A stretch of DNA of 64,000 nucleotides from the NCBI GenBank assembly GCA_964242895.1, contig CAXTBN010000001.1, forward strand, positions 1-64,000. Direction: 5' to 3'. This document shows, piece after piece, positions 32,136-41,176 of this stretch. The translations under genes were made by a program, and so were the position numbers. Source of the DNA: JASLDZ01 sp964242895 (GTDB lineage: Bacteria > Pseudomonadota > Alphaproteobacteria > Caulobacterales > Caulobacteraceae). The notes beneath the pieces are model-generated. The model made no database searches. It saw only the letters and a program-made list of their open reading frames with translations, and had not been told where the DNA came from. How positions within the stretch are numbered: position 1 is the stretch's first letter; each line of letters opens with the position of its first letter.

Positions 32136-32714
32136 TTAAGCGGCGGTTCGCGCCACCGCCGGGTCGGCCGCGACCAGGCCCGAGGCGCGCAGCGAGCGGA
32201 ACACCGCCCCGCGACGCTCCGTCCACTCCTCGGCGAACACCGCCAGCAGCACCACGTCGAACTCCTGCTCGTGCTTGAAGGCGTGGCGGCGCATGTAGCC
32301 CTCGCGGCGGAAGCCGGCGGCGGCCTGCGCCTTGAGCGCCGTCTCGTTGCCGGCCACCACCTCGGACCAGACCTTGCGCAGGCCGTGGGCGAAGGCGTGG
32401 TCGAGCCCCAGCGCCTGCGCCGCGCGCCCTGCGCCGCGGCCGCGCGCGTGCGGCTCTCCAATATACCAGCGCCACTGGCCGCGGCGCTGGCGGCTGGTGA
32501 GCCCGGTCAGGTGCATGAAGCCCACGGGCGCGCCGCCCTGCAGGATCATCCAGCCGCAGCGGTCGGGGTTGGCGAGGAGGTCGGCGAACCAGGCGCCGTG
32601 GACCGCGCGGTCGGGCGGCGGGTCCGCATCCATCCAGCGGTCCACGTCCGGCTCGCGTCGCCAGGCGTACAGGCGCTCCTCGTCGGCGGCCTCAACGGGA
32701 CGGAGCGCGATCAT
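32136..32714 (-). CDS. flmH: FlmH/PseH-like N-acetyltransferase
   Basis: A 192-residue GNAT enzyme: MIALRPVEAADEERLYAWRR start, acetyl-CoA loop in WYIGEPHARGRGAGRAAQAL, and VVAGNETALKAQAAAGFRRE with a downstream hydrophobic strand. PseH-type enzymes acetylate the amino-sugar precursor of pseudaminic acid used to glycosylate flagellin; Caulobacter FlmH is encoded beside its flagellins. Here it lies between a flagellin and flaEY. Context carries much of the call. Confidence 0.75.
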   Translation of the reverse strand: MIALRPVEAADEERLYAWRREPDVDRWMDADPPPDRAVHGAWFADLLANPDRCGWMILQGGAPVGFMHLTGLTSRQRRGQWRWYIGEPHARGRGAGRAAQALGLDHAFAHGLRKVWSEVVAGNETALKAQAAAGFRREGYMRRHAFKHEQEFDVVLLAVFAEEWTERRGAVFRSLRASGLVAADPAVARTAA

Positions 32715-32747
32715 GCCGTCCCGCTATGCCGTGATCCGGCCGCCGCG

Positions 32748-33665
32748 TCAGCTCTTGAACAGCGACAGGATGATCTGCGGCGCCTGATTGGCGATGGACA
32801 GGGCCTGCGCGCCCAGCTGCTGCTTGGTCTGCAGCGCGGTGAGGTTGGCGCTCTCCTTGGCGACGTCCGCGTCGACCAGGTTGCCGACGCCCGTGGTCAG
32901 CGCGTCCTGGAGGTTGGAGACGAGCGTCAGCTGGTTGTCCATCGCCTTGGAGTCGACGCCGAAGCTCGACATGGCCGAGGTCACCGAGGTGAGCGCGGCG
33001 CTGATCTTGGCGAGGTCGGCCTTGGCGTCGGCCGCGCCGTTGGTCCCCGTCCAGCCCGCGGCGGTCGCGCCGGCGACCACGGTGTCCACGTCGCGCGGGT
33101 CGCTGGCCGTGGCGCCCGCGGCGCCCTGGGTGACGGCGACGGCGCCGATGCCGGCGAACACGGTGTTCGCGCTGATGTCCTGGTGGGCGGAGGTGACGGT
33201 GATCTTGCCGTCCGCGCTGCCCAGCGCCGAGAGCGAGCCGGACCCGCCGTCGACCAGGTTGCGCCCGTTGAAGGTGGAGGAGGCGATGACGTTGGCGTAG
33301 GTCTGCGCCAGCTTCGCGAACTCGTTCTGGTACTGGGCGCGGCTGTCGTCGCTGATGCCGACGTCGGAGGCGGCCAGCGCCTTGGTCTGCATCTGCTGCA
33401 GGATGTCGGTGAGCTGCGAGCCGGCGGAGATGGTGGTGTCGAGCACCGACTTGCCGTTGTTCAGCGAGTCCCGCACCGCATCGAGCGAGGAGTTCTGCGC
33501 CGTCTGCGTCTGCGCGATGGCCCAGATCGCGCCGTTGTCCTTGGCGCTGGAGATCTTCAGGCCGGTCGACACCCGGTTCTGAACCATGTTCAGCTGCGAG
33601 GTGGTGGCGTTCAGGTTCTCCAGGGCGATCAGGGCGGCCTGGTTGGTGTTGATGCTCGTCGTCAC
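32748..33665 (-). CDS. Flagellin (second copy)
   Basis: A 305-residue filament subunit. Conserved D0/D1 ends are present: N-terminal SINTNQAALIALENLNATTS and RVSTGLKISSAKDNGAIWAI, C-terminal ALTTGVGNLVDADVAKESAN and ending LSLFKS. The central region is short, as in Caulobacter flagellins. GTG 33665 is chosen over 33680 because GGAG precedes it and the flagellin start MTTSINTN results. Paralogue of the gene at 34176. Two GTTAAC sites lie upstream (33728 and 33753). Confidence 0.95.
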   Translation of the reverse strand: MTTSINTNQAALIALENLNATTSQLNMVQNRVSTGLKISSAKDNGAIWAIAQTQTAQNSSLDAVRDSLNNGKSVLDTTISAGSQLTDILQQMQTKALAASDVGISDDSRAQYQNEFAKLAQTYANVIASSTFNGRNLVDGGSGSLSALGSADGKITVTSAHQDISANTVFAGIGAVAVTQGAAGATASDPRDVDTVVAGATAAGWTGTNGAADAKADLAKISAALTSVTSAMSSFGVDSKAMDNQLTLVSNLQDALTTGVGNLVDADVAKESANLTALQTKQQLGAQALSIANQAPQIILSLFKS

Positions 33666-33791
33666 CCGGCTTCTCCGCACTCGGATGCGCGGCCCGTAGG
33701 ACGCCGCACACCCCGACGCTCGGAAGCGTTAACCGTGAATCGTCTCCGAACGGTTAACCATGTCGGCGCGCCGCGCGGACGTGAGGCGGCG

Positions 33792-34070
33792 TCAGGCGAG
33801 CTGGTCGAGGTGGCGGCCGTCGCGGTCGGACCGGACCGCCTCGCGGGGGATCACGGCGAGCACCGTGTCCGTGGCGGGATCGCGCAGCGTGTAGACGAAC
33901 ACGCCCGCGTCGCCGCGCTGCACGTCCACCGTCAGCGGTCGGCGCTCGGGCGCCGGCTTCGCGACGGGATGGGCTTCGCCGGGCTGGGCGGCGGCGGATC
34001 GGGTCGGAGCGCTGCGCTCGACCGGCTGGACAGGGAGCGGGTTCGCGACGGGAGTGACGGGATCGGTCAT
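33792..34070 (-). CDS. FlaG-like protein
   Basis: A 92-residue protein with a proline-rich N-terminus and a C-terminal domain LTVDVQRGDAGVFVYTLRDP, then ATDTVLAVIPREAVR. This resembles FlaG (beta strand, then D-x-x-T-x-x-V-I-x-x-I-P). FlaG proteins influence filament length in other bacteria. Its position between two flagellin genes supports a flagellar role. Confidence 0.72.
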   Translation of the reverse strand: MTDPVTPVANPLPVQPVERSAPTRSAAAQPGEAHPVAKPAPERRPLTVDVQRGDAGVFVYTLRDPATDTVLAVIPREAVRSDRDGRHLDQLA

Positions 34071-34175
34071 CGTCTGATCCGCCCGGCCCGGGGCCGGGCG
34101 CCTCCTGGTGGGGCGATGGGCGCGCGGGAGTCACCTCCCGCGCGCCCGCCGCTTTCTGGGCCGCGAGGCCCTGCT

Positions 34176-35060
34176 TCAGCTGCGGAACAGGCTGAGCAGG
34201 ATGCTCGAGGACGAGTTGGCCACCGAGAGCGCCTGCACGCCGAGCTGCTGCTTGGTCTGCAGCGCGGTGAGGTTGGCGCTTTCCTTGGCCATGTCGGCGT
34301 CCACCAGGTTGCCCACACCGGTGGTGAGGCTGTCCTGGAGGTTGGAGACGGCGGTCAGCTGGTTGTCCATCGCCTTGGAGTCCACGCCGAAGCCCGACAT
34401 CGCCGCGGTGACCGAGGTCAGCGCCGTGTCGATCTTCGCCATGGCCGTCGCCGCGTTGCCCGCGCCGCCGGCGCCCGTCCAGTTCGTGGCGCCGGCCACC
34501 GTGTCGGCCGTGCCGCCGCTGCCGGCGGTGACCGCGCCCGCCACCGTGCCGAACACGGTCGACGCGTCCAGCTTGGTGTGCGCCGAGGTGACCGTGATCT
34601 TGCCGTTGGCGCTGCCGAGCGCGCTGATCGACGTCGAGCCGCTGTCGATCTGGTTCACGCCGTTGAACGTCGCCGAGGCGACGATGTTCGAGTAGGTCTG
34701 GGCGAGCTTGTTGAACTCGTCCTCGTACTGCGTGCGCGAATCGTCCGTCACCCCCGCATCGGACGCGGCGAGCGCCTTCTGCTTCATCTGGTTCAGGATG
34801 TCGGTCAGCTGCGAGCCGGCGGACACCGTGGTGTCGATCACCGACTTGGCGTTGTTCAGCGAGTCCTTGACGGCGTCGAGGGCGCTGTTCTGCGAGGTCT
34901 GGGCTTGAGCGATGGCCCACACCGCGCCGTTGTCCTTGGCGGTGGCGACCTTCAGGCCGGTGGAGATGCGGTCCTGGGTGGTCTGAAGCGCCGCGTTGGT
35001 GGCGTTCAGGGCCTGCAGCGCGACGGTGGCGCCATAGTTCGTGTTGATGCTGTTCGACAT
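34176..35060 (-). CDS. Flagellin (first copy)
   Basis: A 294-residue filament subunit starting MSNSINTNYGATVALQALNA and ending SSSILLSLFRS. Conserved N-terminal RISTGLKVATAKDNGAVWAI and C-terminal LVDADMAKESANLTALQTKQ blocks match the second copy closely; the middle differs. In Caulobacterales several flagellins build successive filament zones. The 226-bp gap upstream to flaF should hold its promoter and the mRNA leader where FlbT could bind; I found no clear sigma-54 site in it. Confidence 0.95.
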   Translation of the reverse strand: MSNSINTNYGATVALQALNATNAALQTTQDRISTGLKVATAKDNGAVWAIAQAQTSQNSALDAVKDSLNNAKSVIDTTVSAGSQLTDILNQMKQKALAASDAGVTDDSRTQYEDEFNKLAQTYSNIVASATFNGVNQIDSGSTSISALGSANGKITVTSAHTKLDASTVFGTVAGAVTAGSGGTADTVAGATNWTGAGGAGNAATAMAKIDTALTSVTAAMSGFGVDSKAMDNQLTAVSNLQDSLTTGVGNLVDADMAKESANLTALQTKQQLGVQALSVANSSSSILLSLFRS

Positions 35061-35286
35061 CTGGGTGGTCCTTCTGGGATGTCCGCCGCCGTTTTGGCCG
35101 CGGGAGCGTTTTGCTCGACCGAGAAGGACAGCAAGGACGGCGCCGGACGCCGCCGGGCGCGCGATCCCTTGCGGGGCAAGGAAACGGGTGTAGGTGAGCC
35201 CGGCAGAAGGCGCCGAGACCGGCGGGGGCGCCCGGCAGAATCGACCGGGAGCCCGGCGCCGGGCGCCGGGTTCCCGCGGTTGGACG

Positions 35287-35667
35287 TCAGGCGGCCTGTG
35301 CGTCCGGCGTGGTGGCCGGGGGCGGGGCGAGGCCCTGCATCACCGTCCGGTTGACCTCGATCAGCGGCTCGAAGGTCTCGGAGCCGGCCATCACCGCGCT
35401 GGTGTGCCGGTTCACCCACAGGCCGAGCGAGATCACGTTGGCGCGCACGGGGGCGGGCAGGGCGTTGCCCGGCTGCGCGCAGTCGGTGGCCAGGACGCTC
35501 CACAGCCGCCGGTTCCAGTCGAGCGCCGACATGCGCCCGCCGATCTCGGTAGGCGCCAGCTGCGCGGCGGTCATCAGCGCGCGCGTGACCTCCGCGAACA
35601 GGCGGTACTCGACCGAGCGCGGCTCCTCAGCCTGCTGCGCGGCGGTCTGGTAGGCTCTCAGGGACAT
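35287..35667 (-). CDS. flaF: Flagellar biosynthesis regulator FlaF
   Basis: A 126-residue FlaF protein: SLRAYQTAAQQAEEPRSVEY, then EVTRALMTAAQ and ALDWNRRLWSVLATDCAQPG. In Caulobacter, FlaF helps flagellin translation and secretion, opposing FlbT. Its start overlaps the flbT 3' end by 41 bp, so both are made together. Confidence 0.92.
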   Translation of the reverse strand: MSLRAYQTAAQQAEEPRSVEYRLFAEVTRALMTAAQLAPTEIGGRMSALDWNRRLWSVLATDCAQPGNALPAPVRANVISLGLWVNRHTSAVMAGSETFEPLIEVNRTVMQGLAPPPATTPDAQAA

Positions 35668-36055
35668 GCGCGACCATCCTTGTGGACTCGTACTCGATCA
35701 GTTGGCGGCAGCACATCAGCGCCTTGTAGTATTCGCGGCCCAGCACGTGCTTGGAGATGACCACGCAGTCGGCCAGCACGTCGGGGTTGGCGATCGCCCC
35801 CATGAACTCGGCCAGACGGGCGGAGAACTCCTCGAAGTACCGGGGGGCGCCCGGCTCGTCGAGGTACATCATCATCACCGGGAAGTAGATGCGGCGAGCC
35901 GGCGTGGTCGCCTCCTCGCCCTGCATGATGTCCTTCTCGCGCAGCACGCTGGCCTTGTTCTGCAGCACCAGCACGCCGCGGCGGTCACCGTTCTGAACGA
36001 CGGCGCCGTTGAGCACGAAGCGCTCGCCGGGCTTCAGGGACAGCTTCAGGGGCAT
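35627..36055 (-). CDS. flbT: Flagellin mRNA regulator FlbT
   Basis: A 142-residue FlbT: MPLKLSLKPGERFVLNGAVV, KASVLREKDIMQGEEATTPA and YFPVMMMYLD. FlbT binds flagellin mRNA leaders and blocks translation until the hook is built, in many alphaproteobacteria. It is the first gene of the flagellin cluster and overlaps flaF. The region upstream (36056-36246) is divergent and contains one GTTAAC (36154). Confidence 0.94.
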   Translation of the reverse strand: MPLKLSLKPGERFVLNGAVVQNGDRRGVLVLQNKASVLREKDIMQGEEATTPARRIYFPVMMMYLDEPGAPRYFEEFSARLAEFMGAIANPDVLADCVVISKHVLGREYYKALMCCRQLIEYESTRMVAHVPESLPDRRAAG

Positions 36056-36246
36056 GGGTTCCTCGCGCGGACGGTTCTGTCCGCCGCCTCCGGGCCGGGC
36101 GCGCGGGGCGCGCGTCGGCGCAAGGACGGCGAGCCCACCCTGCCAGGGCCATGGTTAACGCTCCCTTTGCGCACAGGCGCGGCGCGCACGGCCGGAACGC
36201 CTGGGGGCGGGGCGGGTTTTCGTCCTGCAGACCAGGGACACGACGA

Positions 36247-36747
36247 ATGCCGGACACCGACACGGACACGGACGCCTTCGACGCGCAGGACGTGGCCGAG
36301 ACCTACGACGAGACGCTGACCGACGGCGACGAGACCGACTCGGACGCCCTGGACCTGCGCCGCGACACCTACGACGCGGTCACCAAGGTGGGCGACGGCG
36401 ACCTGGAGGGCGACGACGACGAGATGGACGCGTCCGACGAGACGGACGCCGACCTCGATGAGATGGCCGACCTCGCCGACCAGCAGGAAGAGGACGACCT
36501 GGACGACGGCAACACCGACAAGGACCCGCTCGCCTCCGACGACATCCCCGACCGCACCAACGACCGCGACTTCGCCGACGCCGACGATGTGGACGGCGTC
36601 TCCGCCCATCCCGCCGACGAGCCCACCGTGGTGAGCATGGGCGACGTCGACGCCCTGGGCGGCGAGAGCGGCCTGCGCACGGCGGACCTTGAGTCGGACA
36701 GCCTGTCCGATTCCGACCTCGAAGAGCTCGATTACAAGGAAGCGTGA
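36247..36747 (+). CDS. Highly acidic hypothetical protein
   Basis: A 166-residue protein with an unusual composition: roughly a third or more Asp plus Glu (MPDTDTDTDAFDAQDVAETY; DDDEMDASDETDADLDEMAD). No membrane segment; probably disordered. It may act as a charge mimic or ion-binding protein, but nothing shows this. Followed after 1 bp by another acidic small gene. Confidence 0.7.
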   Translation: MPDTDTDTDAFDAQDVAETYDETLTDGDETDSDALDLRRDTYDAVTKVGDGDLEGDDDEMDASDETDADLDEMADLADQQEEDDLDDGNTDKDPLASDDIPDRTNDRDFADADDVDGVSAHPADEPTVVSMGDVDALGGESGLRTADLESDSLSDSDLEELDYKEA

Positions 36748-36748
36748 G

Positions 36749-36940
36749 ATGGCCGATCAACCGGAAGACCGCGTCCTGACCAAGGGCGGCGAGGCTCCCG
36801 ACTTCGACAAGGCGGCCGACGCCGCCGAGGCGGGCTCCGATCCCGACGCGCCGCAGACGCGCGAGGACGAACTGCTCGACGAGGGTCTCGAGGAGACCTT
36901 CCCCGCGAGCGACCCGGTGGCGGCCAAGCACATCACCTAA
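36749..36940 (+). CDS. Small conserved protein with ETFPASDP motif
   Basis: A 63-residue acidic protein ending LDEGLEETFPASDPVAAKHI. The D/E-x-x-x-E-x-x-FPASDP motif defines a widespread family of small proteins without known function, often near stress genes. ATG 36749 directly follows the stop of the acidic protein, so they are cotranscribed. Confidence 0.75.
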   Translation: MADQPEDRVLTKGGEAPDFDKAADAAEAGSDPDAPQTREDELLDEGLEETFPASDPVAAKHIT

Positions 36941-37044
36941 GGGCCGCCCGCGCGGTGCGGCGCGGCGGCGCGGCTTGGCGACTTGGGCCGACGCTTCTAA
37001 GGGTGCGGCGACCCGACTGATCGCCGTTCAGGACTCCGCACCGC

Positions 37045-37917
37045 ATGGCCGCACGCTTCGAAGGCACCGCCGACTACGTCGCCACCGACGACCTCAAGGT
37101 CGCCGTCAACGCGGCCCTCGCGCTTGAGCGCCCGCTGTTGGTCAAGGGCGAACCGGGCACGGGCAAGACGGTGCTGGCCTACGAGGTGGCCCGCTCGCTC
37201 GGCGCGCCCCTGATCACCTGGCACATCAAGTCGACCACCAAGGCGCACCAGGGACTCTACGAGTACGACGCCGTCAGCCGCCTGCGCGACAGCCAGCTCG
37301 GCGACGCCCGCGTCCAGGACGTCGGCAACTACATCAAGCGCGGCAAGCTGTGGGACGCGTTCTCGACGCCTGAGGGTGCGCCGCGGCCTGTACTGCTCAT
37401 CGATGAAATAGACAAGGCTGACATCGAGTTCCCGAACGACCTCCTGCAGGAGCTCGATCGCATGGAGTTCTTCGTCTACGAGACGGGTGAGACCATCAAG
37501 GCGGAGATTCGGCCCCTGGTGATCATTACTTCCAACAACGAGAAGGAGCTGCCGGACGCCTTTCTCAGGCGCTGCTTCTTTCACTACATCCGCTTTCCCG
37601 ATGACGACACCATGCGTGAGATCGTCGAGGTGCACTACCCGAACATTAAGCAGAAGCTCGTGGCCGAGGCGCTGAAGATCTTCTACGACATCCGCAAGGC
37701 GCCGGGGCTGAAGAAGAAGCCGTCCACCTCCGAACTGCTGGACTGGCTGAAGCTGCTGCTGGTGGAGGACATCGACGAGAGCGTGCTGCGCGAGCGCGAC
37801 CCGTCCAAGCTGATCCCGCCGCTGCACGGCGCCCTGCTCAAGAACGAGCAGGACGTGCACCTGTTCGAGCGCCTCGCCTTCCTCACCCGCCGCGAGGGCT
37901 CCCGCCCGGGTATGTGA
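37045..37917 (+). CDS. MoxR-family AAA+ ATPase
   Basis: A 290-residue AAA+ protein: Walker A GEPGTGKTVLAYEVA, Walker B VLLIDEIDKAD, sensor LVIITSNNEKELPDAFLRRC. MoxR proteins act as chaperones for metal insertion or complex assembly, usually with a von Willebrand factor A partner encoded next door. Here no VWA gene follows: an opposite-strand SDR gene comes 17 bp after. The ATPase would need a partner encoded elsewhere. Confidence 0.9.
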   Translation: MAARFEGTADYVATDDLKVAVNAALALERPLLVKGEPGTGKTVLAYEVARSLGAPLITWHIKSTTKAHQGLYEYDAVSRLRDSQLGDARVQDVGNYIKRGKLWDAFSTPEGAPRPVLLIDEIDKADIEFPNDLLQELDRMEFFVYETGETIKAEIRPLVIITSNNEKELPDAFLRRCFFHYIRFPDDDTMREIVEVHYPNIKQKLVAEALKIFYDIRKAPGLKKKPSTSELLDWLKLLLVEDIDESVLRERDPSKLIPPLHGALLKNEQDVHLFERLAFLTRREGSRPGM

Positions 37918-37934
37918 CCGGACGGACGAGGAGG

Positions 37935-38840
37935 TCAGCCGTAGACGACGCCCGTCAGCCGCTCGCTCTCCGCCCACAGCCGCGCCGCGTCCGTGTCCGA
38001 CCTGGCGGCCGCTGGCGTCGCGGCCGGGCCGGGCGGTCCCTTCATCTCCGCCGCGCCCTGCGGGCCGTAGTAGCCGCCGGGCGCGGCGTCGGGCGCGGTG
38101 GCCGCGTAGAGCGTCGGCAGGGCGCCCTCCGCCGCCGACTGTGAGAACAGGCCCTCGACCAGCTTGGAGGGCGCGAACATCCAGTTGCCGCGCATGCCCG
38201 GCCGCGGCGTCATCAGGTCGGTGCGCGACCAGCCCGGGTGCGCCGCGAGCGAGCGCACGCCCCAGCCGCCCGCCTCGCTGCGCCGCTCCAGCTCGCGCGC
38301 GAAGAGGATGTCGGCCAGCTTGGAGACACCGTAGGCGCGCCAGGCGCTGTAGCGGCGTTCGGACTGAAGGTCGGCGAAGTCGAGCCTGGCCATCCGGGCG
38401 GCCAGGCTCGCCACCGACACGACGCGCGCCGCCGTCGCCCGCCGCAGCAGCGGCAGCAGCCGCCCCGTGAGCGCGAACGGGCCCAGGTGGTTGGTGCCGA
38501 ACTGCAGCTCGAAGCCCTCCTTGGTGACCACGCGGTCGGGCGGGGCCATCACGCCGGCGTTGTTGACCAGGAGGTCCAGCGGCCGTCCCTGCGCCTCCAG
38601 CCCCGCGGCGAAGTCGGCCACCGAGGCGAGGTCGGCGAGGTCCAGCCGCTCGAACCGCGCCCGCGCGCCCAGGGCGCGCACCGCCGCGGGGCCCTTGGCC
38701 GGGTCGCGCGCCGCCACGACCACCTCCGCGCCCGCGTCGACCAGGGCGCGCGCCGTCTCCAGGCCCAGGCCGCCGGTCGAGCCCGTGACCACCGCCAGGC
38801 GTCCCGCCTGGTCGGGGATGTCCTTCGTGCTCCAGCCCAT
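37935..38840 (-). CDS. Short-chain dehydrogenase/reductase
   Basis: A 301-residue SDR: cofactor motif TGSTGGLG near residue 20, NNAGVM near residue 93, catalytic Ser in VVSVASLAA and Tyr-Lys in YGVSK. The extended C-terminal part (YGPQGAAEMKGPPG) is common in retinol-dehydrogenase-like oxidoreductases of bacteria. Substrate unknown. Convergent with the MoxR gene. Confidence 0.88.
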   Translation of the reverse strand: MGWSTKDIPDQAGRLAVVTGSTGGLGLETARALVDAGAEVVVAARDPAKGPAAVRALGARARFERLDLADLASVADFAAGLEAQGRPLDLLVNNAGVMAPPDRVVTKEGFELQFGTNHLGPFALTGRLLPLLRRATAARVVSVASLAARMARLDFADLQSERRYSAWRAYGVSKLADILFARELERRSEAGGWGVRSLAAHPGWSRTDLMTPRPGMRGNWMFAPSKLVEGLFSQSAAEGALPTLYAATAPDAAPGGYYGPQGAAEMKGPPGPAATPAAARSDTDAARLWAESERLTGVVYG

Positions 38841-38939
38841 CGTCGCGCCTCCTCGAACCCCCGCGACCTTACCCCCTTTTCACTGGACCCCGCAGGGGCG
38901 CCGGCCCAGGTTTCCCGGCGACAGACGAGGGTCCCCGCC

Positions 38940-39896
38940 ATGACCGACTCCCTTCCCACGCACCGCTTTCCGATCCGCCCCGTCCTGCTGCTCGCGACGG
39001 CGGGCGTGGCGATCGCCGCCGCGGGGTGTCACCGGCATGACCGCAGCGACCGGTCGGTGGCGGTGACCACGCGGCTGGACTGTCCGCAGGAGCAGGGCGA
39101 CCTCAACCGTACGGACGCCGCCGCCGACGGCCGCTCCTGCCGCTACACGGGGCCCGACGGGCAGGAGGTGACGCTGGCCTACCTCGCCCTGGACGGCCGC
39201 TCGCCGCAGGACGCGCTCAAGGCGACCGAGGCCGACCTGCGCAGCGCCGTGCCCGCGACCGCCGCGCCCGAGCCCGGCTCGCTGCGCCCGGCGAGCGACG
39301 ATGCGGCCGACGACGACGTCGACAAGACGCGACAGGGCGACCGCGACGACGAGGACGAGGTGGACGGCGCCGACCACTCCTCCGTCGCGGCGACACCCGG
39401 AGCGCCGACGCCGCCCAAGCCGCCCGAGCCGCCGCAGGTGGACCGGACCTGGTCCTCGGGCGTGCACGGCGACGCCGGCGACCGGGTGCGGATCAACCTG
39501 CCCTTCCTCCACGTCGACGCCGACGGCTCGGGCCGCGCCCACGTGCGCACCTTCGGCGTGGACGTGAACGCCGACGGCGACGGCGCGGTGGTCCACACGC
39601 CGGGCGGCGGGGCCATCGACGCGCGCCACGGGGGGGCGGAGATGCGCTTCGGCTCCGTGGGCCGCCGCCGCGCCGACCTGATGTACATCGTGGCGTCCGA
39701 CCACGCGGGGCCGCAGGGCTTCCACTCGGGCGCCTACGTGGCCAAGGGCCCGGCCGACGGGCCGCTGGTGCTGGCCGTGGTCCGCTCGCGCCACGACACG
39801 GGCGGCGCGCACGACGGCGACCTGCACGATGTGAAGCGCCTGGTGAACCGCAACGTCCGCGGGGGCCGCGGCGACTTCGATTTCAACATCGACTGA
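38940..39896 (+). CDS. Putative lipoprotein with acidic linker
   Basis: A 318-residue protein, ATG 38940. Lipobox-like AGVAIAAAGCHRHDRS at residue 20, a globular part with two cysteines (LDCPQEQGDL, SCRYTGPDGQ), an Asp/Pro-rich linker (DDDVDKTRQGDRDDEDEV) and a C-terminal beta-rich domain (LMYIVASDHAGPQGFHSGAY). The family is unknown to me; such proteins occur in Caulobacteraceae. Probably exposed in the periplasm. Confidence 0.68.
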   Translation: MTDSLPTHRFPIRPVLLLATAGVAIAAAGCHRHDRSDRSVAVTTRLDCPQEQGDLNRTDAAADGRSCRYTGPDGQEVTLAYLALDGRSPQDALKATEADLRSAVPATAAPEPGSLRPASDDAADDDVDKTRQGDRDDEDEVDGADHSSVAATPGAPTPPKPPEPPQVDRTWSSGVHGDAGDRVRINLPFLHVDADGSGRAHVRTFGVDVNADGDGAVVHTPGGGAIDARHGGAEMRFGSVGRRRADLMYIVASDHAGPQGFHSGAYVAKGPADGPLVLAVVRSRHDTGGAHDGDLHDVKRLVNRNVRGGRGDFDFNID

Positions 39897-39970
39897 CGCC
39901 GCGCAGGGCGACAGCCGCCGCTCCCATCCTCTAAGGACGGGCCCTCACGGCGGCGGGAGCGGCGGACACG

Positions 39971-40630
39971 GTGGCCAGGGCGGCGCGGAAGGCGGAGCGA
40001 CCGGCGGCGCGCGGCGCGACGCGCGCGTGGCAGCGCATGCTGTCCGGCCGCCGGCTCGACCTCCTCGACCCTTCGCCTATGGACATCGAGGTCGAGGACA
40101 TCGCCCACGGCCTCGCCCGCGTGGCGCGCTGGAACGGGCAGACCGTCGGCGAGCACGCCTTCTCCGTCGCCCAGCACTCGGTGGTGGTGGAGGAGGTCGC
40201 CGCCGCCCTGCAACCCGGGCTGGAGCCGCGCTGGCGCCTCGCCGCCCTCCTGCACGACGCGCCCGAGTACGTGATCGGCGACATGATCTCGCCCTTCAAG
40301 GCGGCCCTCGGCATGGACTACCGCGCCTTCGAGGAGCGGCTGGAGCACGCCATCCACGTGCGCTTCGGCCTGCCGCCGCGCACCCCGCCTGAGATCAAGC
40401 GCCTGATCAAGGCGGCCGACCGGATCAGCGCCTGGTTCGAGGCGGTGAACCTCGCCGGCTTCAACGCGGGCGAGGCCGACGGCTTCTTCGGGCCGCCCCC
40501 GCCGGGGCTCGCCATCGACGTCACGCCCGAGCCCGCCGCCGCGGCGCAGGTGCGCTACATGGCGCGCTACCGCGTGCTCACGGACGCGCTCACCGGCGGC
40601 GAGACCGACGCCGCCTTCGCCACGGAGTAA
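39971..40630 (+). CDS. HD-domain phosphohydrolase (YfbR-like)
   Basis: A 219-residue HD protein: first histidine block GEHAFSVAQHSVVVEEV, then the HD pair in LLHDAPEYVIGDMISPFK, and later KAADRISAWFEA with the last metal ligand. This pattern fits 5'-nucleotidase YfbR-like enzymes acting on deoxynucleoside monophosphates; the exact substrate is inferred. Start GTG 39971. Followed 8 bp later by a phosphatase-like gene. Confidence 0.85.
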   Translation: MARAARKAERPAARGATRAWQRMLSGRRLDLLDPSPMDIEVEDIAHGLARVARWNGQTVGEHAFSVAQHSVVVEEVAAALQPGLEPRWRLAALLHDAPEYVIGDMISPFKAALGMDYRAFEERLEHAIHVRFGLPPRTPPEIKRLIKAADRISAWFEAVNLAGFNAGEADGFFGPPPPGLAIDVTPEPAAAAQVRYMARYRVLTDALTGGETDAAFATE

Positions 40631-40638
40631 GCCTGCAA

Positions 40639-41172
40639 GTGTCCGAGCCGCTGATGATCATCTGCCCGCTGCACGAGATCGAGGAGGTGATCGAGGAACG
40701 GGGCGCCTCGCACCTGCTGACCCTGATCGACCCCTCCACCGTGCCGGAGACGCCGCGCGCCATCCTGGCCGAGCACCACCTGAAGCTCGGCGTCAACGAC
40801 ATCACCGAGGTGGTCGACGGCCTGGTCTGCCCCGACGAGACCACCGTCGAGGCGGTGCTCGACTTCGGCCGGGCGTGGGACGGGGCCTCGCCGCTGGTCG
40901 TGCACTGCTGGGCGGGGATCAGCCGCTCCACTGCGGCCGCCTACATGATCGCCTGCGAGCGCAACCCCGACACGCCCGAGGCGGAGATCGCCGGCGAGCT
41001 GCGCCGCCGCTCGGCCTGGGCCTACCCCAACCGTCGCCTGGTCGCCCTGGCCGACGCCGCGCTCGGCCGCGAGGGCCGCATGGTGGAGGCGGTGCGCGCC
41101 ATGGGCCCGCCCGACTTCGGCGAGACCGGCGAGCAGATGGGCCGCGCCTTCGACCTGCCCGCCCGGTTCTGA
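40639..41172 (+). CDS. Tyrosine-phosphatase-like protein
   Basis: A 177-residue protein with the cysteine-phosphatase loop HCWAGISRST (C-x5-R) near residue 95. It belongs to the short protein-tyrosine/dual-specificity-like phosphatases. The usual general-acid Asp might be the D of GVNDITEVVDGL. Start GTG 40639. In a tight run HD hydrolase - phosphatase - NUDIX - KAS III. Confidence 0.82.
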   Translation: MSEPLMIICPLHEIEEVIEERGASHLLTLIDPSTVPETPRAILAEHHLKLGVNDITEVVDGLVCPDETTVEAVLDFGRAWDGASPLVVHCWAGISRSTAAAYMIACERNPDTPEAEIAGELRRRSAWAYPNRRLVALADAALGREGRMVEAVRAMGPPDFGETGEQMGRAFDLPARF

Positions 41173-41176
41173 GGGC

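Noticed and set aside
35061..35286. Sigma-54 promoter before the first flagellin
   Set aside because: No sequence with GG-N10-GC in the proper context TGGCAC-N5-TTGC was found by eye.
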